Source: a virus
DNA: 26,580 nucleotides
Direction: 5' to 3' (one strand)
Virus record (IMG/VR): IMGVR_UViG_3300032020_000040
Span: 1 to 26,580 of that record
Under the pieces are notes generated by a model. That model was not told where the DNA came from. It did no database searches and worked only from the letters and a program-made list of their open reading frames with translations. A program made the translations under genes and the position numbers. Below, piece after piece: positions 13,648-21,962 of the stretch; the first letter of the stretch is position 1, and each line of letters begins with the position of its first letter.

Positions 13648-13800
13648 ATGAGCTGGCAGCAGCTACTTGACATCATACGTGAGATCAAGGGCAGGCGCTC
13701 GGAGCCACCTACCGCCTGCCCTATAGACGGCGAGCCGCTGTCTACGGGGCCACGGGGCGAAACCTACTGCCCCTGGTGTGGCTGGCAGCTCGGCCAATAA
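13648..13800 (+). CDS. Zinc-ribbon mini-protein (50 aa)
   Basis: The start at 13648 is one base after the preceding stop; the in-frame ATG at 13618 would overlap it. After a helical start (SWQQLLDIIREIKG) come two half-ribbons, ACPIDGEPL and YCPWCGWQ, with a single Cys in the first and a CxxC in the second, so metal binding would need a further ligand such as Asp. Small proteins of this pattern (a CP-DGEPL turn then a C-terminal CPxxGW) precede the head-tail connector in many actinophages and related siphoviruses. Their function is unknown. It is easily missed because of its size. Confidence 0.65.
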   Translation: MSWQQLLDIIREIKGRRSEPPTACPIDGEPLSTGPRGETYCPWCGWQLGQ

Positions 13801-13844
13801 CTGAATAATCCCGATCCTGAAGAAGAAAGCATTGGAGGGAGACG

Positions 13845-14879
13845 GTGTTGTACCCCACCTACGTTACCCGCGAGGCATTCAAGGCCGCTGCGGGCTTCAA
13901 AGGCGCTGACCGCGATGCAGCCATTGACCGGCTGCTTCAAAGCGCATCCGCCCAGATAGAGAAACTACTTCATCGTTTCTTCTTCCCCATCGTGCGGGCC
14001 CGCGCCTATGAATGGCCCGCACCATTTCAGGACACCTCCTTGCGCCTTTACCTGGACGGGGATTTGCTGGCCCCGACCACGATCACATCCGGGGGCGCCC
14101 CCTTCACTCAATACGTCCTACAGCCCTACAACGACGGCCCGCCCTACAGCCGCATCGAAGTCAACCTAGCCAGTGATGATTCGTTTGAGCAGGATGCCAT
14201 CCGGCAACTGAGCATCATCGTCACAGGCAAATGGGGCTACTGCATGGATACCGCTGTTGTGGGCAACCTGGTGGCCGCCATCGACAACGTGCAGACAACG
14301 CTAGTGGTGCCCGATGCCTCTAAGGTAGGAATCGGCGACCTCATTTTCATCGGCGCAGAAGCCATGCTAGTGACCGGGCGCTCCCTGCTAGTCAACACTT
14401 CGGCTCTTACCGCCGGGGTAGCCGCTGACAATGCCATTGTCCTTATCCCCGTGACTGCCGGTAACACGTTCCACGAGGGCGAGATCATCACGGTAGACGC
14501 CGAGAAGATGTACGTTGTGGGCATCGCCGGTAACAACCTTACCGTCAAGCGGCCCTATGATGGCTCGGTCCTGGCCCTCCACCTTACCGCCGCTCCTGTC
14601 TACGTCGAGCGCACGTTGACCGTGACCCGTGGCGCTTGCGGCACTACCGCTGTCCTACACCTTATCACTGCGCCCATTACCCGGAATGTCCCGCCTGGGC
14701 TGATTAGCGACTGGTGCCTAGCCGAAGCCCTCTCGCGCTTCCACCAGGAGGAGGCGGGCTATGCCCGCAACATCGGCAACGCCGAAGGCGTGATTGAGGT
14801 CAGGGGCGTGGGACTCAAGGACATCCGCGAGCAGGCGACAGACGCCTACCGCCGAGTGAGAGGCCCTGTGGCGATCTAA
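13845..14879 (+). CDS. Head-tail connector with inserted beta modules (344 aa)
   Basis: I use the GTG at 13845, preceded by TTGGAGGGAG. Residues 1-128 (AAIDRLLQSASAQIEKLLHR, RIEVNLASDDSF, LSIIVTGKWGY) and the end (WCLAEALSRFHQEEAGYARN, VGLKDIREQATDAYRRV) match the helical gp6-like connector family, normally only about 100-200 residues long. Between them lie two beta modules, near 140-176 (TLVVPDASKVGIGDLIFIG) and 205-275 (EGEIITVDAEKMYVVGIAG, LTVKRPYDG, LTVTRGACGTT). These resemble a widespread phage surface module. The insertion makes the connector about twice the usual size. The stop overlaps the next ATG (TAATG). Confidence 0.78.
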   Translation: MLYPTYVTREAFKAAAGFKGADRDAAIDRLLQSASAQIEKLLHRFFFPIVRARAYEWPAPFQDTSLRLYLDGDLLAPTTITSGGAPFTQYVLQPYNDGPPYSRIEVNLASDDSFEQDAIRQLSIIVTGKWGYCMDTAVVGNLVAAIDNVQTTLVVPDASKVGIGDLIFIGAEAMLVTGRSLLVNTSALTAGVAADNAIVLIPVTAGNTFHEGEIITVDAEKMYVVGIAGNNLTVKRPYDGSVLALHLTAAPVYVERTLTVTRGACGTTAVLHLITAPITRNVPPGLISDWCLAEALSRFHQEEAGYARNIGNAEGVIEVRGVGLKDIREQATDAYRRVRGPVAI

Positions 14880-15274
14880 TGCTAGCCTGCGAAGTCAAAC
14901 TTACCGGCCCGCTCTTTACCGGCCCTGTGACGCCCAAAGTAACACGCGCCATCGATGGCACCGTGCAAGAACTAATGGAAAAGGGCGAGCAGCGGCTCGG
15001 TCAACTGCTTCAGAAGGCACCAACCGGCGTCTACTTGTCGGACGGCAAGAGCGTGGGGCACTACCGCAGGAACGTGCATGGCGAACTCAGGCCCGATCAC
15101 AGCGCCTTGATCACAGATGGGGGCGTGATCTATGGCTCCTGGCTAGAGTTCGGCGGCAGGGGCACACGCTTCAAGGGCTACAGCACCTTCCGCAAGGTCG
15201 GTCAGTGGCTCGAACAGCAGGCCCCCGCCATCGCTGACAAGCACGCCAACAAGCTCGTTAGGGGGTTGTCCTAG
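14879..15274 (+). CDS. HK97 gp10-like head-tail protein (131 aa)
   Basis: The ATG shares a base with the preceding stop. The sequence has the HK97 gp10-like layout: a helical start (TVQELMEKGEQRLGQLLQKAPTG broken here as TVQELMEKGEQ and RLGQLLQKAPTG), then HYRRNVHGELRPDHSALI, and a C-terminal YGSWLEFGGRG motif followed by helix FRKVGQWLEQQ. This family sits at the head-tail interface as adaptor or minor tail component. Length is normal. The stop overlaps the next GTG start (TAGTG), placing it in a coupled connector-gp10-terminator set. Confidence 0.8.
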   Translation: MLACEVKLTGPLFTGPVTPKVTRAIDGTVQELMEKGEQRLGQLLQKAPTGVYLSDGKSVGHYRRNVHGELRPDHSALITDGGVIYGSWLEFGGRGTRFKGYSTFRKVGQWLEQQAPAIADKHANKLVRGLS

Positions 15275-15732
15275 TGGCATCGCAGATAGGCGTCACTCTA
15301 AAGAAGCTCAAGAGCGCCCTACTGGGCTTGGGCATCTTCGACACCGTGAACCTTGTAGAGCCGAAATCACCGCCGGGTTCAGGTATCACGGCGGCGATCT
15401 ACTTTGCGAGTGCCGGGCCCGCGGCGAGTGCAAGTGGACTTGACCGGGCCAGCGCCCTATATGTCTTCACCGTGCGGGTCTACAGCAACATGCTCCAAGA
15501 GCCAGCAGAGGAGATCGATCCGGTGCTGGTAGGGGCCGTGGACGCGGTATTTGACGCGCTGGCCGGGGACATTGACCTGGGCGCGACGGTACGTAACGTC
15601 GACTTTTTTGGGTCGGCAGGGGCGCCACTCTTGGCCAAGGCGGGCTACGTCGATGTCGGGGGCACGATGTACCGCTGCGTAGACATCCTGCTCCCGCTTA
15701 TCGTCAATGACAGTATGGCCGTGTTCGGCTAG
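15274..15732 (+). CDS. Tail terminator-like protein (152 aa)
   Basis: The GTG start is coupled to the preceding stop (TAGTG). The protein begins with a helix (GVTLKKLKSALLGLGIFDTVNL) split here as GVTLKKLKSALL and GLGIFDTVNL, followed by a beta-rich body (LYVFTVRVYSNM, VRNVDFFG, MYRCVDILLPLIV), the fold pattern of tail terminator or completion proteins. Placement right before the tail tube genes supports this, since terminator proteins cap the tube at the head side. Sequence similarity in this family is weak, so assignment leans on context. Confidence 0.65.
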   Translation: MASQIGVTLKKLKSALLGLGIFDTVNLVEPKSPPGSGITAAIYFASAGPAASASGLDRASALYVFTVRVYSNMLQEPAEEIDPVLVGAVDAVFDALAGDIDLGATVRNVDFFGSAGAPLLAKAGYVDVGGTMYRCVDILLPLIVNDSMAVFG

Positions 15733-15740
15733 GAGGAATC

Positions 15741-16517
15741 ATGGCTAAGAAATCGGGACTCGGAGATAACTTCTACATCAGTGGCTATGACCTCTCAGGC
15801 GACGTGGGCGCCCTGTCTAAGATCGCCCTGCCCTGCGCCCTGCTTGACGTGACAGCCATTGACAAGTACGCCACCGAGCGTAGGCGCGGGCTGAAAGACG
15901 GGAGTATCGATTTCAACACCTGGTTCAATGACGCCAAGATAGCGGACGGCGACCCCACCGACCAGGAGCACATCGTCCTGAAGGGCTTGCCCCGGACGGA
16001 TGTGATCGCCCTCTACTACCGCGGCACGATCTTGGGGGGACCTGTCGCCGCTATCCTCGGAAAACACGTCAATTACGACTGGGTACGGGGGGCGGACGGC
16101 AGTCTTCAGGGGACCGTACAGGTACTCGGCCAGGGCTCCCGCCTTGAGTGGTGTGAATCCTTGACCGTGGGCAAGCGCACCGATGTAGCTGCGACCAATG
16201 GCGCAAGCGTTGACTACGGCGCTGTAGACACCAAGTTTGGCTTGAGTGCCTACCTAGAGGTCTTCGCCTTCGACGGAACAGACGTGACCGTGAAGCTACA
16301 GGACTCGGCCAACGATGCGGCCTGGGATGACATCGTGGACGCTGCCTTTGCCCAGATCACCATAGCGGCGCCACCGGGCCAGGCACAGCGCATCGAGATC
16401 GGCTTGACAGCGACGGTTAGGCGCTACGTGCGCGCCGTGACTGTGACCACGGGCGGCTTCGCCAGCCTGGTGTTTGCCGTCGCATTCGATAGATACCTGG
16501 GGGCTAGAGACCCCTAG
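15741..16517 (+). CDS. Major tail tube protein (258 aa)
   Basis: AGGAGG stands about seven bases before the ATG. The N-terminal half has the tail tube layout: MAKKSGLGDNFYISGYDLSG, LLDVTAIDKYATERRRG, IDFNTWFNDA and VRGADGSLQGTVQVLGQG. After residue about 135 a second beta domain follows (LEVFAFDGTDVTVKLQDSAND, RYVRAVTVTTGGFASLVFAV), likely a surface-exposed Ig- or carbohydrate-type domain on the tube. The next gene encodes a shorter paralogue that lacks this domain. It is one of two candidate tube subunits; which dominates cannot be told from sequence. Confidence 0.85.
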   Translation: MAKKSGLGDNFYISGYDLSGDVGALSKIALPCALLDVTAIDKYATERRRGLKDGSIDFNTWFNDAKIADGDPTDQEHIVLKGLPRTDVIALYYRGTILGGPVAAILGKHVNYDWVRGADGSLQGTVQVLGQGSRLEWCESLTVGKRTDVAATNGASVDYGAVDTKFGLSAYLEVFAFDGTDVTVKLQDSANDAAWDDIVDAAFAQITIAAPPGQAQRIEIGLTATVRRYVRAVTVTTGGFASLVFAVAFDRYLGARDP

Positions 16518-16537
16518 AGCCATAGGAGGTAATTACC

Positions 16538-16951
16538 GTGGCTAAGGAATCTGGACTTGGGATGACCATTTCAGTTGATGACTCGGCTGGAACGCCTCAG
16601 GCCATCTCTAACGACATCCTCTCAGTGGGCATCAAGACCCCACGCGGCGTACAGGACATCACGGGCATCAACAAGAGCGCTATCGAACGGCTCTTGCTGC
16701 TTGCTGACGCTGAAGTGGCCCTATCCGGCGTGTTCAATGACGCGGCTAACATGAGCCATTCCGTCTTCAAGAACTTCGCCACCATCCTCGCGGGACAGGT
16801 GGGGCGCACGGTCGCCATCGCCATTAGTGGGCAGACGCTCTCAATGGAGATGCTGTTCGATGACTACGCGCTCACCAGGGCCGCCGACGGGAGCCTAACT
16901 TGGACCGTCACGGGCCGCCTGGCTGACGGCACTGCGCCTGCGTGGTCCTAG
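16538..16951 (+). CDS. Second tail tube protein paralogue (137 aa)
   Basis: A strong AGGAGGT lies seven bases before the GTG start. The start MAKESGLG mirrors MAKKSGLG of the preceding gene, and conserved blocks align: DITGINKSAIERL with DVTAIDKYATERR, SGVFNDA with NTWFNDA, and RAADGSLTWTV with RGADGSLQGTV. It lacks the C-terminal extra domain. Two tail tube paralogues in tandem suggest a duplication with division of labour, such as one forming the bulk tube and the other a distal or decorated part. It is followed by its own strong ribosome-binding site for the tail chaperone. Confidence 0.82.
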   Translation: MAKESGLGMTISVDDSAGTPQAISNDILSVGIKTPRGVQDITGINKSAIERLLLLADAEVALSGVFNDAANMSHSVFKNFATILAGQVGRTVAIAISGQTLSMEMLFDDYALTRAADGSLTWTVTGRLADGTAPAWS

Positions 16952-16960
16952 GAGGACTAG

Positions 16961-17317
16961 ATGCCAGCGTTTAGGTTCAAGCAGCGCGTGGCCCAGCTCG
17001 TCTTCGAAGACGAGGACTATAAGGGCGCCGAAGTCCGGGTACAGCTCGACTTCCCCATTGGGGAGTTCCTCGCTATCCAACGGCTTCAGGCTGACCCGGA
17101 GAGCACCGAACAGCTTTGCCGGTTCATAGCCAGCATCCTTGTGGATTGGAACCTAGAGGATGACAAAGGCGCTCTCCCGGCGAGTTACGAGGGTGTGCTA
17201 CGGGTGCCCCCGCTCTTCATAAGGCGGCTGGCTGAGGAGTTGGTAAAGGCTCTGACCGAGCCCCCTGTCCCTTTAGAACAGCCATCGCCAAGTGGAAGCA
17301 TGTCGGGGGCGGAGTAG
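16961..17317 (+). CDS. Tail assembly chaperone, short form (118 aa)
   Basis: AGGAGG precedes the ATG. The protein (FRFKQRVAQLVFEDED, VQLDFPIGEFLAIQRLQ, CRFIASILVDWNLEDD) is the lambda gpG-like chaperone that coats the tape measure protein before tube growth. It ends at a TAG at 17315-17317. Just before the end it contains a canonical slippery site, so a fraction of ribosomes continue in the -1 frame. It lies exactly between the tube genes and the tape measure gene, the conserved position. The C-terminus is proline-rich (EPPVPLEQPSPSGS). Confidence 0.88.
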   Translation: MPAFRFKQRVAQLVFEDEDYKGAEVRVQLDFPIGEFLAIQRLQADPESTEQLCRFIASILVDWNLEDDKGALPASYEGVLRVPPLFIRRLAEELVKALTEPPVPLEQPSPSGSMSGAE

Positions 17318-17478
17318 ACCAACAGGGCAACGTGGTGGGGAAGCCGTGGGAACTTGTAGAGGCCGAGTTTATCCTTGCTCTCTGCGCGCGTTTCCACTGC
17401 CTGCCGAGCCAGTTGCTTCGGGAGCCTAGCTCGACGTTGCTGCTGCTCGCTGTAGAGGCAGTAGGAAAGCCTGAGTAA
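16961..17478 (+). CDS. Tail assembly chaperone, -1 frameshift fusion (G-T type)
   Basis: Ribosomes that slip back one base at 17269-17275 read on from AGA at 17275 through AIAKWKHVGGG, PWELVEAEFILALCARF and LREPSSTLLLLAVEAVGKPE, to TAA at 17476-17478. The product is 172 residues: 105 from the first frame and 67 from the second. The open -1 frame has clean coding content, its stop directly abuts the tape measure ATG at 17479, and the second part has the usual hydrophobic helical look of the T extension. It has no start or ribosome-binding site of its own, so it can only be made by frameshifting. Confidence 0.88.
17269..17275 (+). promoter_or_regulatory. -1 ribosomal frameshift site CCCTTTA
   Basis: CCCTTTA fits X XXY YYZ exactly, in phase C CCT TTA (0 frame) shifting to CCC TTT. 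It lies 40 bases before the 0-frame TAG and enters an open -1 frame that ends right before the tape measure gene. I see no convincing strong stem immediately downstream. Confidence 0.88.
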
Positions 17479-19065
17479 ATGCCGAACGATGTAGTTATCC
17501 ACATCAAGGGGAGAGACGAAGCCTCCCGCGTGCTCGATGGCGTCACCAAGAAGGCGGGCGGGCTCGGCTCTGCCCTCAGCGGCGTCACTAAGATTGCCGG
17601 TGGCTTTGTCATGGCTCGGGGCATCATGGCGGCGCCCGGTATGCTCATGGATATGACGCAGGCCGCGGCGGATGACGCTGCCTCTGTCGCCAAGCTACAA
17701 CAGGCAGTCGAGAACAGTGGTGCCAAGTGGGAGGACTATGAAGGCACGCTTAATGGCGTCATTGAGACGGCCCAGAAGCGCGGGTTTACCGACGATCAGG
17801 CCCGCGATGCCCTATCCCTTCTGACTGCCCAGACGGGCTCCGCAGAGGAGGCGGCAAAGCGGTTCGCGCTGGCCCAGGACCTAGCCCGTGGTGCCAACAT
17901 TGATGTCTACACAGCCTCTAAGCTCTTGGGCAAGGTCACAGAGGAGAACGTCAACGTCCTATCTAGGTATGGCATCGTTGCCAGGGAGGGCATGAATGAG
18001 ACCGAACTTTTCGGGATGGTGCAAGAGAAGTTCGGCGGGCAGGCGGAGACCTTCGCCAACTCTACGGCGGGCCAAATGGAGGCCGCCAAGATTCAGATGG
18101 GGGAATTGAAGGAGACCATCGGCTATGCCCTCCTGCCCGTTATGACGAAGCTCATGCAAGTCATCGCGGACAACATGCCGCAGATTCGGGCCTTCATAGA
18201 GGAGGGAATCAGGCGAATCAAAGAGGTCATGGAAGCCCTAGCGCCGGTCGCACGGGCCCTTTGGGACAACTTCAAGAGGGGCCTTGAGACGATCTACCCC
18301 CCACTCAGAGCTCTTGCGGAGTTCATCGTAAACAACAAGCCTGTTCTCATTGCGGCCATCCTTGCCATCGGCGCTGCAATCGTCATCGCTCTAGGACCCG
18401 GCGAGCTCGCCGTCCTTGCCATCGTCGGCCTCATCGCCCTCATCGGCTACCTCCGGGATCACTGGACCGAGATCTCGAATGCCATTGTGGGCAAGCTGAG
18501 GTGGCTCAAGGACAGCTTCTTTAAGCTGGTGGGCGGGCTCCGGGACTGGCTAGCCGATAATTGGAAAACTATCGTCAACGCCGCTCTGTTCATCCTCTTC
18601 CCGGCTGCCGGTGGCCTCTTCTTCATCGTGACCCATTTCCAAGAGGTCAAGGATCGGGTTGGTAACATTCTCAATGCCCTCGTGGGCTTCTTCGAGAACG
18701 CCTTTGAGCGGATGCTCGCGCCTATTCAGTGGGTCATCGATAGAATCTGGCAACTGATCGGCGCCATCAGAAGTATCCCATCGCCCGGTGACGTTCTGGG
18801 CGGTCTAGGCGGTCTGCTGGGGAAGATACCCGGCTTTCAGGCAGGCGGCTATATCCCATCCGCCCAACTCGCTGTTGTGGGCGAGCGGGGCCCTGAGTTG
18901 GTAGCCCTACCCGGCGGGAGCCGCGTCTATTCCAACAGCGAGAGTCGGGGAATGGGCGGCGGCGGCCAGACCATCAACAACTACGGGCGCATCAACAACA
19001 TCTTTCCGAACGCCGACCCCAGGGTTGCTTTGAGAGAGACAGACAGGCTCTTTAGGGGTGCCTAA
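17479..19065 (+). CDS. Tape measure protein (528 aa)
   Basis: This protein sets tail length and later helps DNA entry. The N-terminus is helical (GRDEASRVLDGVTKKAGGLG, IAGGFVMARGIM) followed by long amphipathic helices (residues about 55-240). Hydrophobic segments lie near residues 287-324 (LIAAILAIGAAIVIALG, AVLAIVGLIALIGYL) and 364-388 (FILFPAAGGLFFIV), as in other siphovirus tape measures. The C-terminus GFQAGGYIPSAQLAVVGERG and PELVALPGGSRVYS is the widely conserved tape measure end motif. With about 0.15 nm per residue, the tail would be near 80 nm. It starts right after the frameshift fusion stop, and its stop overlaps the next ATG (TAATG). Confidence 0.93.
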   Translation: MPNDVVIHIKGRDEASRVLDGVTKKAGGLGSALSGVTKIAGGFVMARGIMAAPGMLMDMTQAAADDAASVAKLQQAVENSGAKWEDYEGTLNGVIETAQKRGFTDDQARDALSLLTAQTGSAEEAAKRFALAQDLARGANIDVYTASKLLGKVTEENVNVLSRYGIVAREGMNETELFGMVQEKFGGQAETFANSTAGQMEAAKIQMGELKETIGYALLPVMTKLMQVIADNMPQIRAFIEEGIRRIKEVMEALAPVARALWDNFKRGLETIYPPLRALAEFIVNNKPVLIAAILAIGAAIVIALGPGELAVLAIVGLIALIGYLRDHWTEISNAIVGKLRWLKDSFFKLVGGLRDWLADNWKTIVNAALFILFPAAGGLFFIVTHFQEVKDRVGNILNALVGFFENAFERMLAPIQWVIDRIWQLIGAIRSIPSPGDVLGGLGGLLGKIPGFQAGGYIPSAQLAVVGERGPELVALPGGSRVYSNSESRGMGGGGQTINNYGRINNIFPNADPRVALRETDRLFRGA

Positions 19066-21962
19066 TGTACGCTCTAACACCGACCACCTTCGACGGCACA
19101 ATGCTCGCCACCGACTACGAAGCGAAGTTCCTGCGCGAGCATGACCCCCTCTGCCTGGTGACGGAGGAGCCCGTGGAGACCGAGGTTGCGGGTGCCTTCC
19201 CCGTCTCCCCACGCTCGCAGCCCCAGAGCCTTGTGCTGCCTCTCTACGTCCGCATGAAGACCACCACTCAGGCGGCCCTCAACGCCTTCAAGACGCTGTT
19301 CTCCCCCGAACGGGGGGACGCGCTGTTGACCGCTACGGACGGCGCCGCTGTTGTCTACCGGTTGACCGTCAGGGTCATCAATGTGAAGGCCATCCCCAGG
19401 AGCATTGACGCCTTTATTGTCCGGCTCTATGTTGCGAAGCCCATCTTCCAGAGCGACACCGAGCGGACGGATACTCAGACAATCAATGCCAGCCCTACAC
19501 TCTGGGCGACGGTGATCAACGCGGGCACCGTCCGCGCTCTCCCCGCCTTTGAGGTGAGCCCACTTGTGCTTAGGCCGCATACGGATGGCTACACGCGCCG
19601 CTGGCAGGTCATCTGCGCCTGGCGGTCGGAGCTTCCGGCCAGCAATTACCCCGTGGATATTGCAGCCTCAGACAACGCCGGACAGATAGACTACAAGGCA
19701 GAGATGGACGCCGGGCGCTTGCTGGTGAGCTGGAATGACATCCGGGTGCTAGTGGACGGTGTGAGCGTTGACTACTACACCGCCAACGTGGGGGATGCCC
19801 AGCACATTAGAATATGGGCCAACCTCGACTTCAAGCCTGCCATCTCTGCCGTTCTACAAGAGGCTATTACGGTCACTAGTCCGGCGAACGGCGGCGAGCT
19901 CGCTGTCGATGACACTTCCCTCTGGCCAGAGAGCGGCTTCTTCATACGCAGCGGCGGGTACGAGTGCTACCAGTACACCAGTAAGACGCCCACCGCTCTT
20001 TGTGGCATCGTGCGGGGCGCCCGGAACACAGGCAGGTATGTTGGCCCCGCCGAAGACGTTATCTACCTAGTCGAGCACGAGATTCAGGTTCTCACCGACT
20101 ACTCGAATGAGGCCGTCCATACGCCCCATGATCCCGACTTCGCGCCGGTCATAGATACCATTCTTTCGACCAACGTGGAGCAGCGCTACCCCGGCCCCTA
20201 CGTGGCGCCGGGTACAAACAGGAGCGACCAGCTTCTCCGGGCGTTCTATGAGGACAACCTGCTCTCCCCGCTAGTCTCACTCGATGCGGACAACGCCGCG
20301 CCGAGCGTCGCCAGTTTCCGCGATACGCCGCCTTCAGGAGACGCGCCCCAGTTCAACAGCCTAGAGCTATACGTCCCCTGCGGCGTGAAGGCGGCAGCGG
20401 CGGCTATCACACATGATATTGTGGTCAATGACCTGCTGGGCCTTGAGGTCTTCGGCACAGACATAGAGGGCCTTGAGGCGCTGCTAAAGCGGTACTGCTC
20501 GACGGATGACGGCGGCGACGTAACGCTGACCCCTGCCGCCGTACTCTCCCGCATACGATGGAGCGTCAACCTGCTGCCCGTGACCGGCTGTAGGACACTT
20601 GACGATGACGAGGAGGCTATCCCTTGGAATGATGCAACCTGGGGGGAGTACCGCTATCAGAGATTCGTCATCGACGCGGACACAGAGCTTTCCGGGCTGA
20701 TCGTGCGGCTTAGGCAGGTTGGGGCCGATGGGAACGTACAGGTTGCCATAGTGCCAGAGGTCGCCGGTGTTCCCAGCACGGCCTACACGATAGGCGGCAC
20801 CTTCACGTTTGCTGCAAATACCCTGGGCGGAGCCCATGCGGACAAACCTCTACTAATGGACGAATCCGCGGGCTCAAAGCGCCGCTCATGGATCGCCGCG
20901 GGCACCTACTACCTTCTCATCGGGCGCTCCGGCATGACGGCGGGAACGGTCTACATTTCGACCTCTACGGCGGGCGTCTATCCCTATCCTCATGGCTGCT
21001 TATGGCAGGAGAACATCGGCACACACGTCTGGACGAGGAACGGGCGCACGGCCCGGTTCGCCATCCTGGGGATGCCCGCTGGGGAGAAGCAGCCGGAAGC
21101 GCCCACCGGCTCTGCGGCGGTGGCCTCAGCAGGCGACCTCAAGATCGTACTCGACAACACAACCCCCAGGACGCCCGCCATCGTCCGGGCTACCCAGGAG
21201 CATATCTACTGGCTTCAGCCGACGCTTAAAAATGATGACACCCTACAGGAGCTTGCCTTGGGCATCGTGCCTAGCCTCATCTCCGAATACTACGACCAGA
21301 CCGATGGCTGGTGGACTTTCGGCAACGTGGTGGGTGATACGAAGGTAGGCATGGGCTTCAAAGTCGGGGCCGCCCAGACTGTTCCCTTCATCTGGGCCAT
21401 GCTCAAGAAGGTGGGGGCACCCGTTGACAACGTGACATTGGAGATTCAGAACGATGACGGTGCTGGTAAGCCCAACGGAGTGGTCATCGCAAACGGCACG
21501 GCTACACCCGTTGATGGCGCTACCCTAGACACAATAGGCACCTGGGTTCAATTCATATTCGCAACGCCGCCTAGCCTCGTGGCGGGCACCCAGTACCACG
21601 TCGTTATTGCGCGCAGTGGGGCCATCGACGCCGCCAAATATTATCTCTGGCAACGCCTAGCCGCCGCTCCCGGCGACGGCTACCCGTTCGGGGATGGGAC
21701 TCACTATGATGGGGCCGCCTGGACGACAATAAGTCGGGATTTCGACTTCAGGATAGGCTTCATCCCAACCATCACCATCGACTGCGAAGAGCACACGGTT
21801 ATCCGCTCCGACACAGGCGAGAATGTGCCCGGTCTTTTGACGCCTTCCGATGAGGCAGAGTGGCTACGGCTGGGCGCCCAGCCACATTGTCATCTGCGCT
21901 ACACAGAGGCGGGCGTCGGTACGGTGAAGGTCAAGACCTTATGGAGAGACCCTTGGGCATAG
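19065..21962 (+). CDS. Distal tail (Dit)-like protein with repeated binding modules (965 aa)
   Basis: Residues 1 to about 170 resemble the distal tail protein that joins tube and tip (VLPLYVRMKTTTQAALNAFK, TVRVINVKAIPRSIDAFIV). Around 165-265 is a DUF2341-like beta domain (RLLVSWNDIRVLVDGVSVDY), and 266-360 another beta unit. Two related jelly-roll-like modules follow, near residues 525-670 (RFVIDADTELSGLIVRLRQ, GTYYLLIGRSGMTAG) and 742-903 (GFKVGAAQTVPFIWAMLKK, QYHVVIARSGAIDAAKYYLW). The second closely matches a module in the tip protein at 23662. Usual Dit proteins are 200-500 residues, so this is strongly extended, probably for host surface binding. It overlaps the next gene by 22 bases. 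Confidence 0.8.
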   Translation: MYALTPTTFDGTMLATDYEAKFLREHDPLCLVTEEPVETEVAGAFPVSPRSQPQSLVLPLYVRMKTTTQAALNAFKTLFSPERGDALLTATDGAAVVYRLTVRVINVKAIPRSIDAFIVRLYVAKPIFQSDTERTDTQTINASPTLWATVINAGTVRALPAFEVSPLVLRPHTDGYTRRWQVICAWRSELPASNYPVDIAASDNAGQIDYKAEMDAGRLLVSWNDIRVLVDGVSVDYYTANVGDAQHIRIWANLDFKPAISAVLQEAITVTSPANGGELAVDDTSLWPESGFFIRSGGYECYQYTSKTPTALCGIVRGARNTGRYVGPAEDVIYLVEHEIQVLTDYSNEAVHTPHDPDFAPVIDTILSTNVEQRYPGPYVAPGTNRSDQLLRAFYEDNLLSPLVSLDADNAAPSVASFRDTPPSGDAPQFNSLELYVPCGVKAAAAAITHDIVVNDLLGLEVFGTDIEGLEALLKRYCSTDDGGDVTLTPAAVLSRIRWSVNLLPVTGCRTLDDDEEAIPWNDATWGEYRYQRFVIDADTELSGLIVRLRQVGADGNVQVAIVPEVAGVPSTAYTIGGTFTFAANTLGGAHADKPLLMDESAGSKRRSWIAAGTYYLLIGRSGMTAGTVYISTSTAGVYPYPHGCLWQENIGTHVWTRNGRTARFAILGMPAGEKQPEAPTGSAAVASAGDLKIVLDNTTPRTPAIVRATQEHIYWLQPTLKNDDTLQELALGIVPSLISEYYDQTDGWWTFGNVVGDTKVGMGFKVGAAQTVPFIWAMLKKVGAPVDNVTLEIQNDDGAGKPNGVVIANGTATPVDGATLDTIGTWVQFIFATPPSLVAGTQYHVVIARSGAIDAAKYYLWQRLAAAPGDGYPFGDGTHYDGAAWTTISRDFDFRIGFIPTITIDCEEHTVIRSDTGENVPGLLTPSDEAEWLRLGAQPHCHLRYTEAGVGTVKVKTLWRDPWA

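Noticed and set aside
21860-21940. Upstream ATG of the hub protein frame
   Set aside because: It would add a basic stretch absent from the family and deepen overlap with the Dit-like gene; ATG 21941 fits the conserved start.
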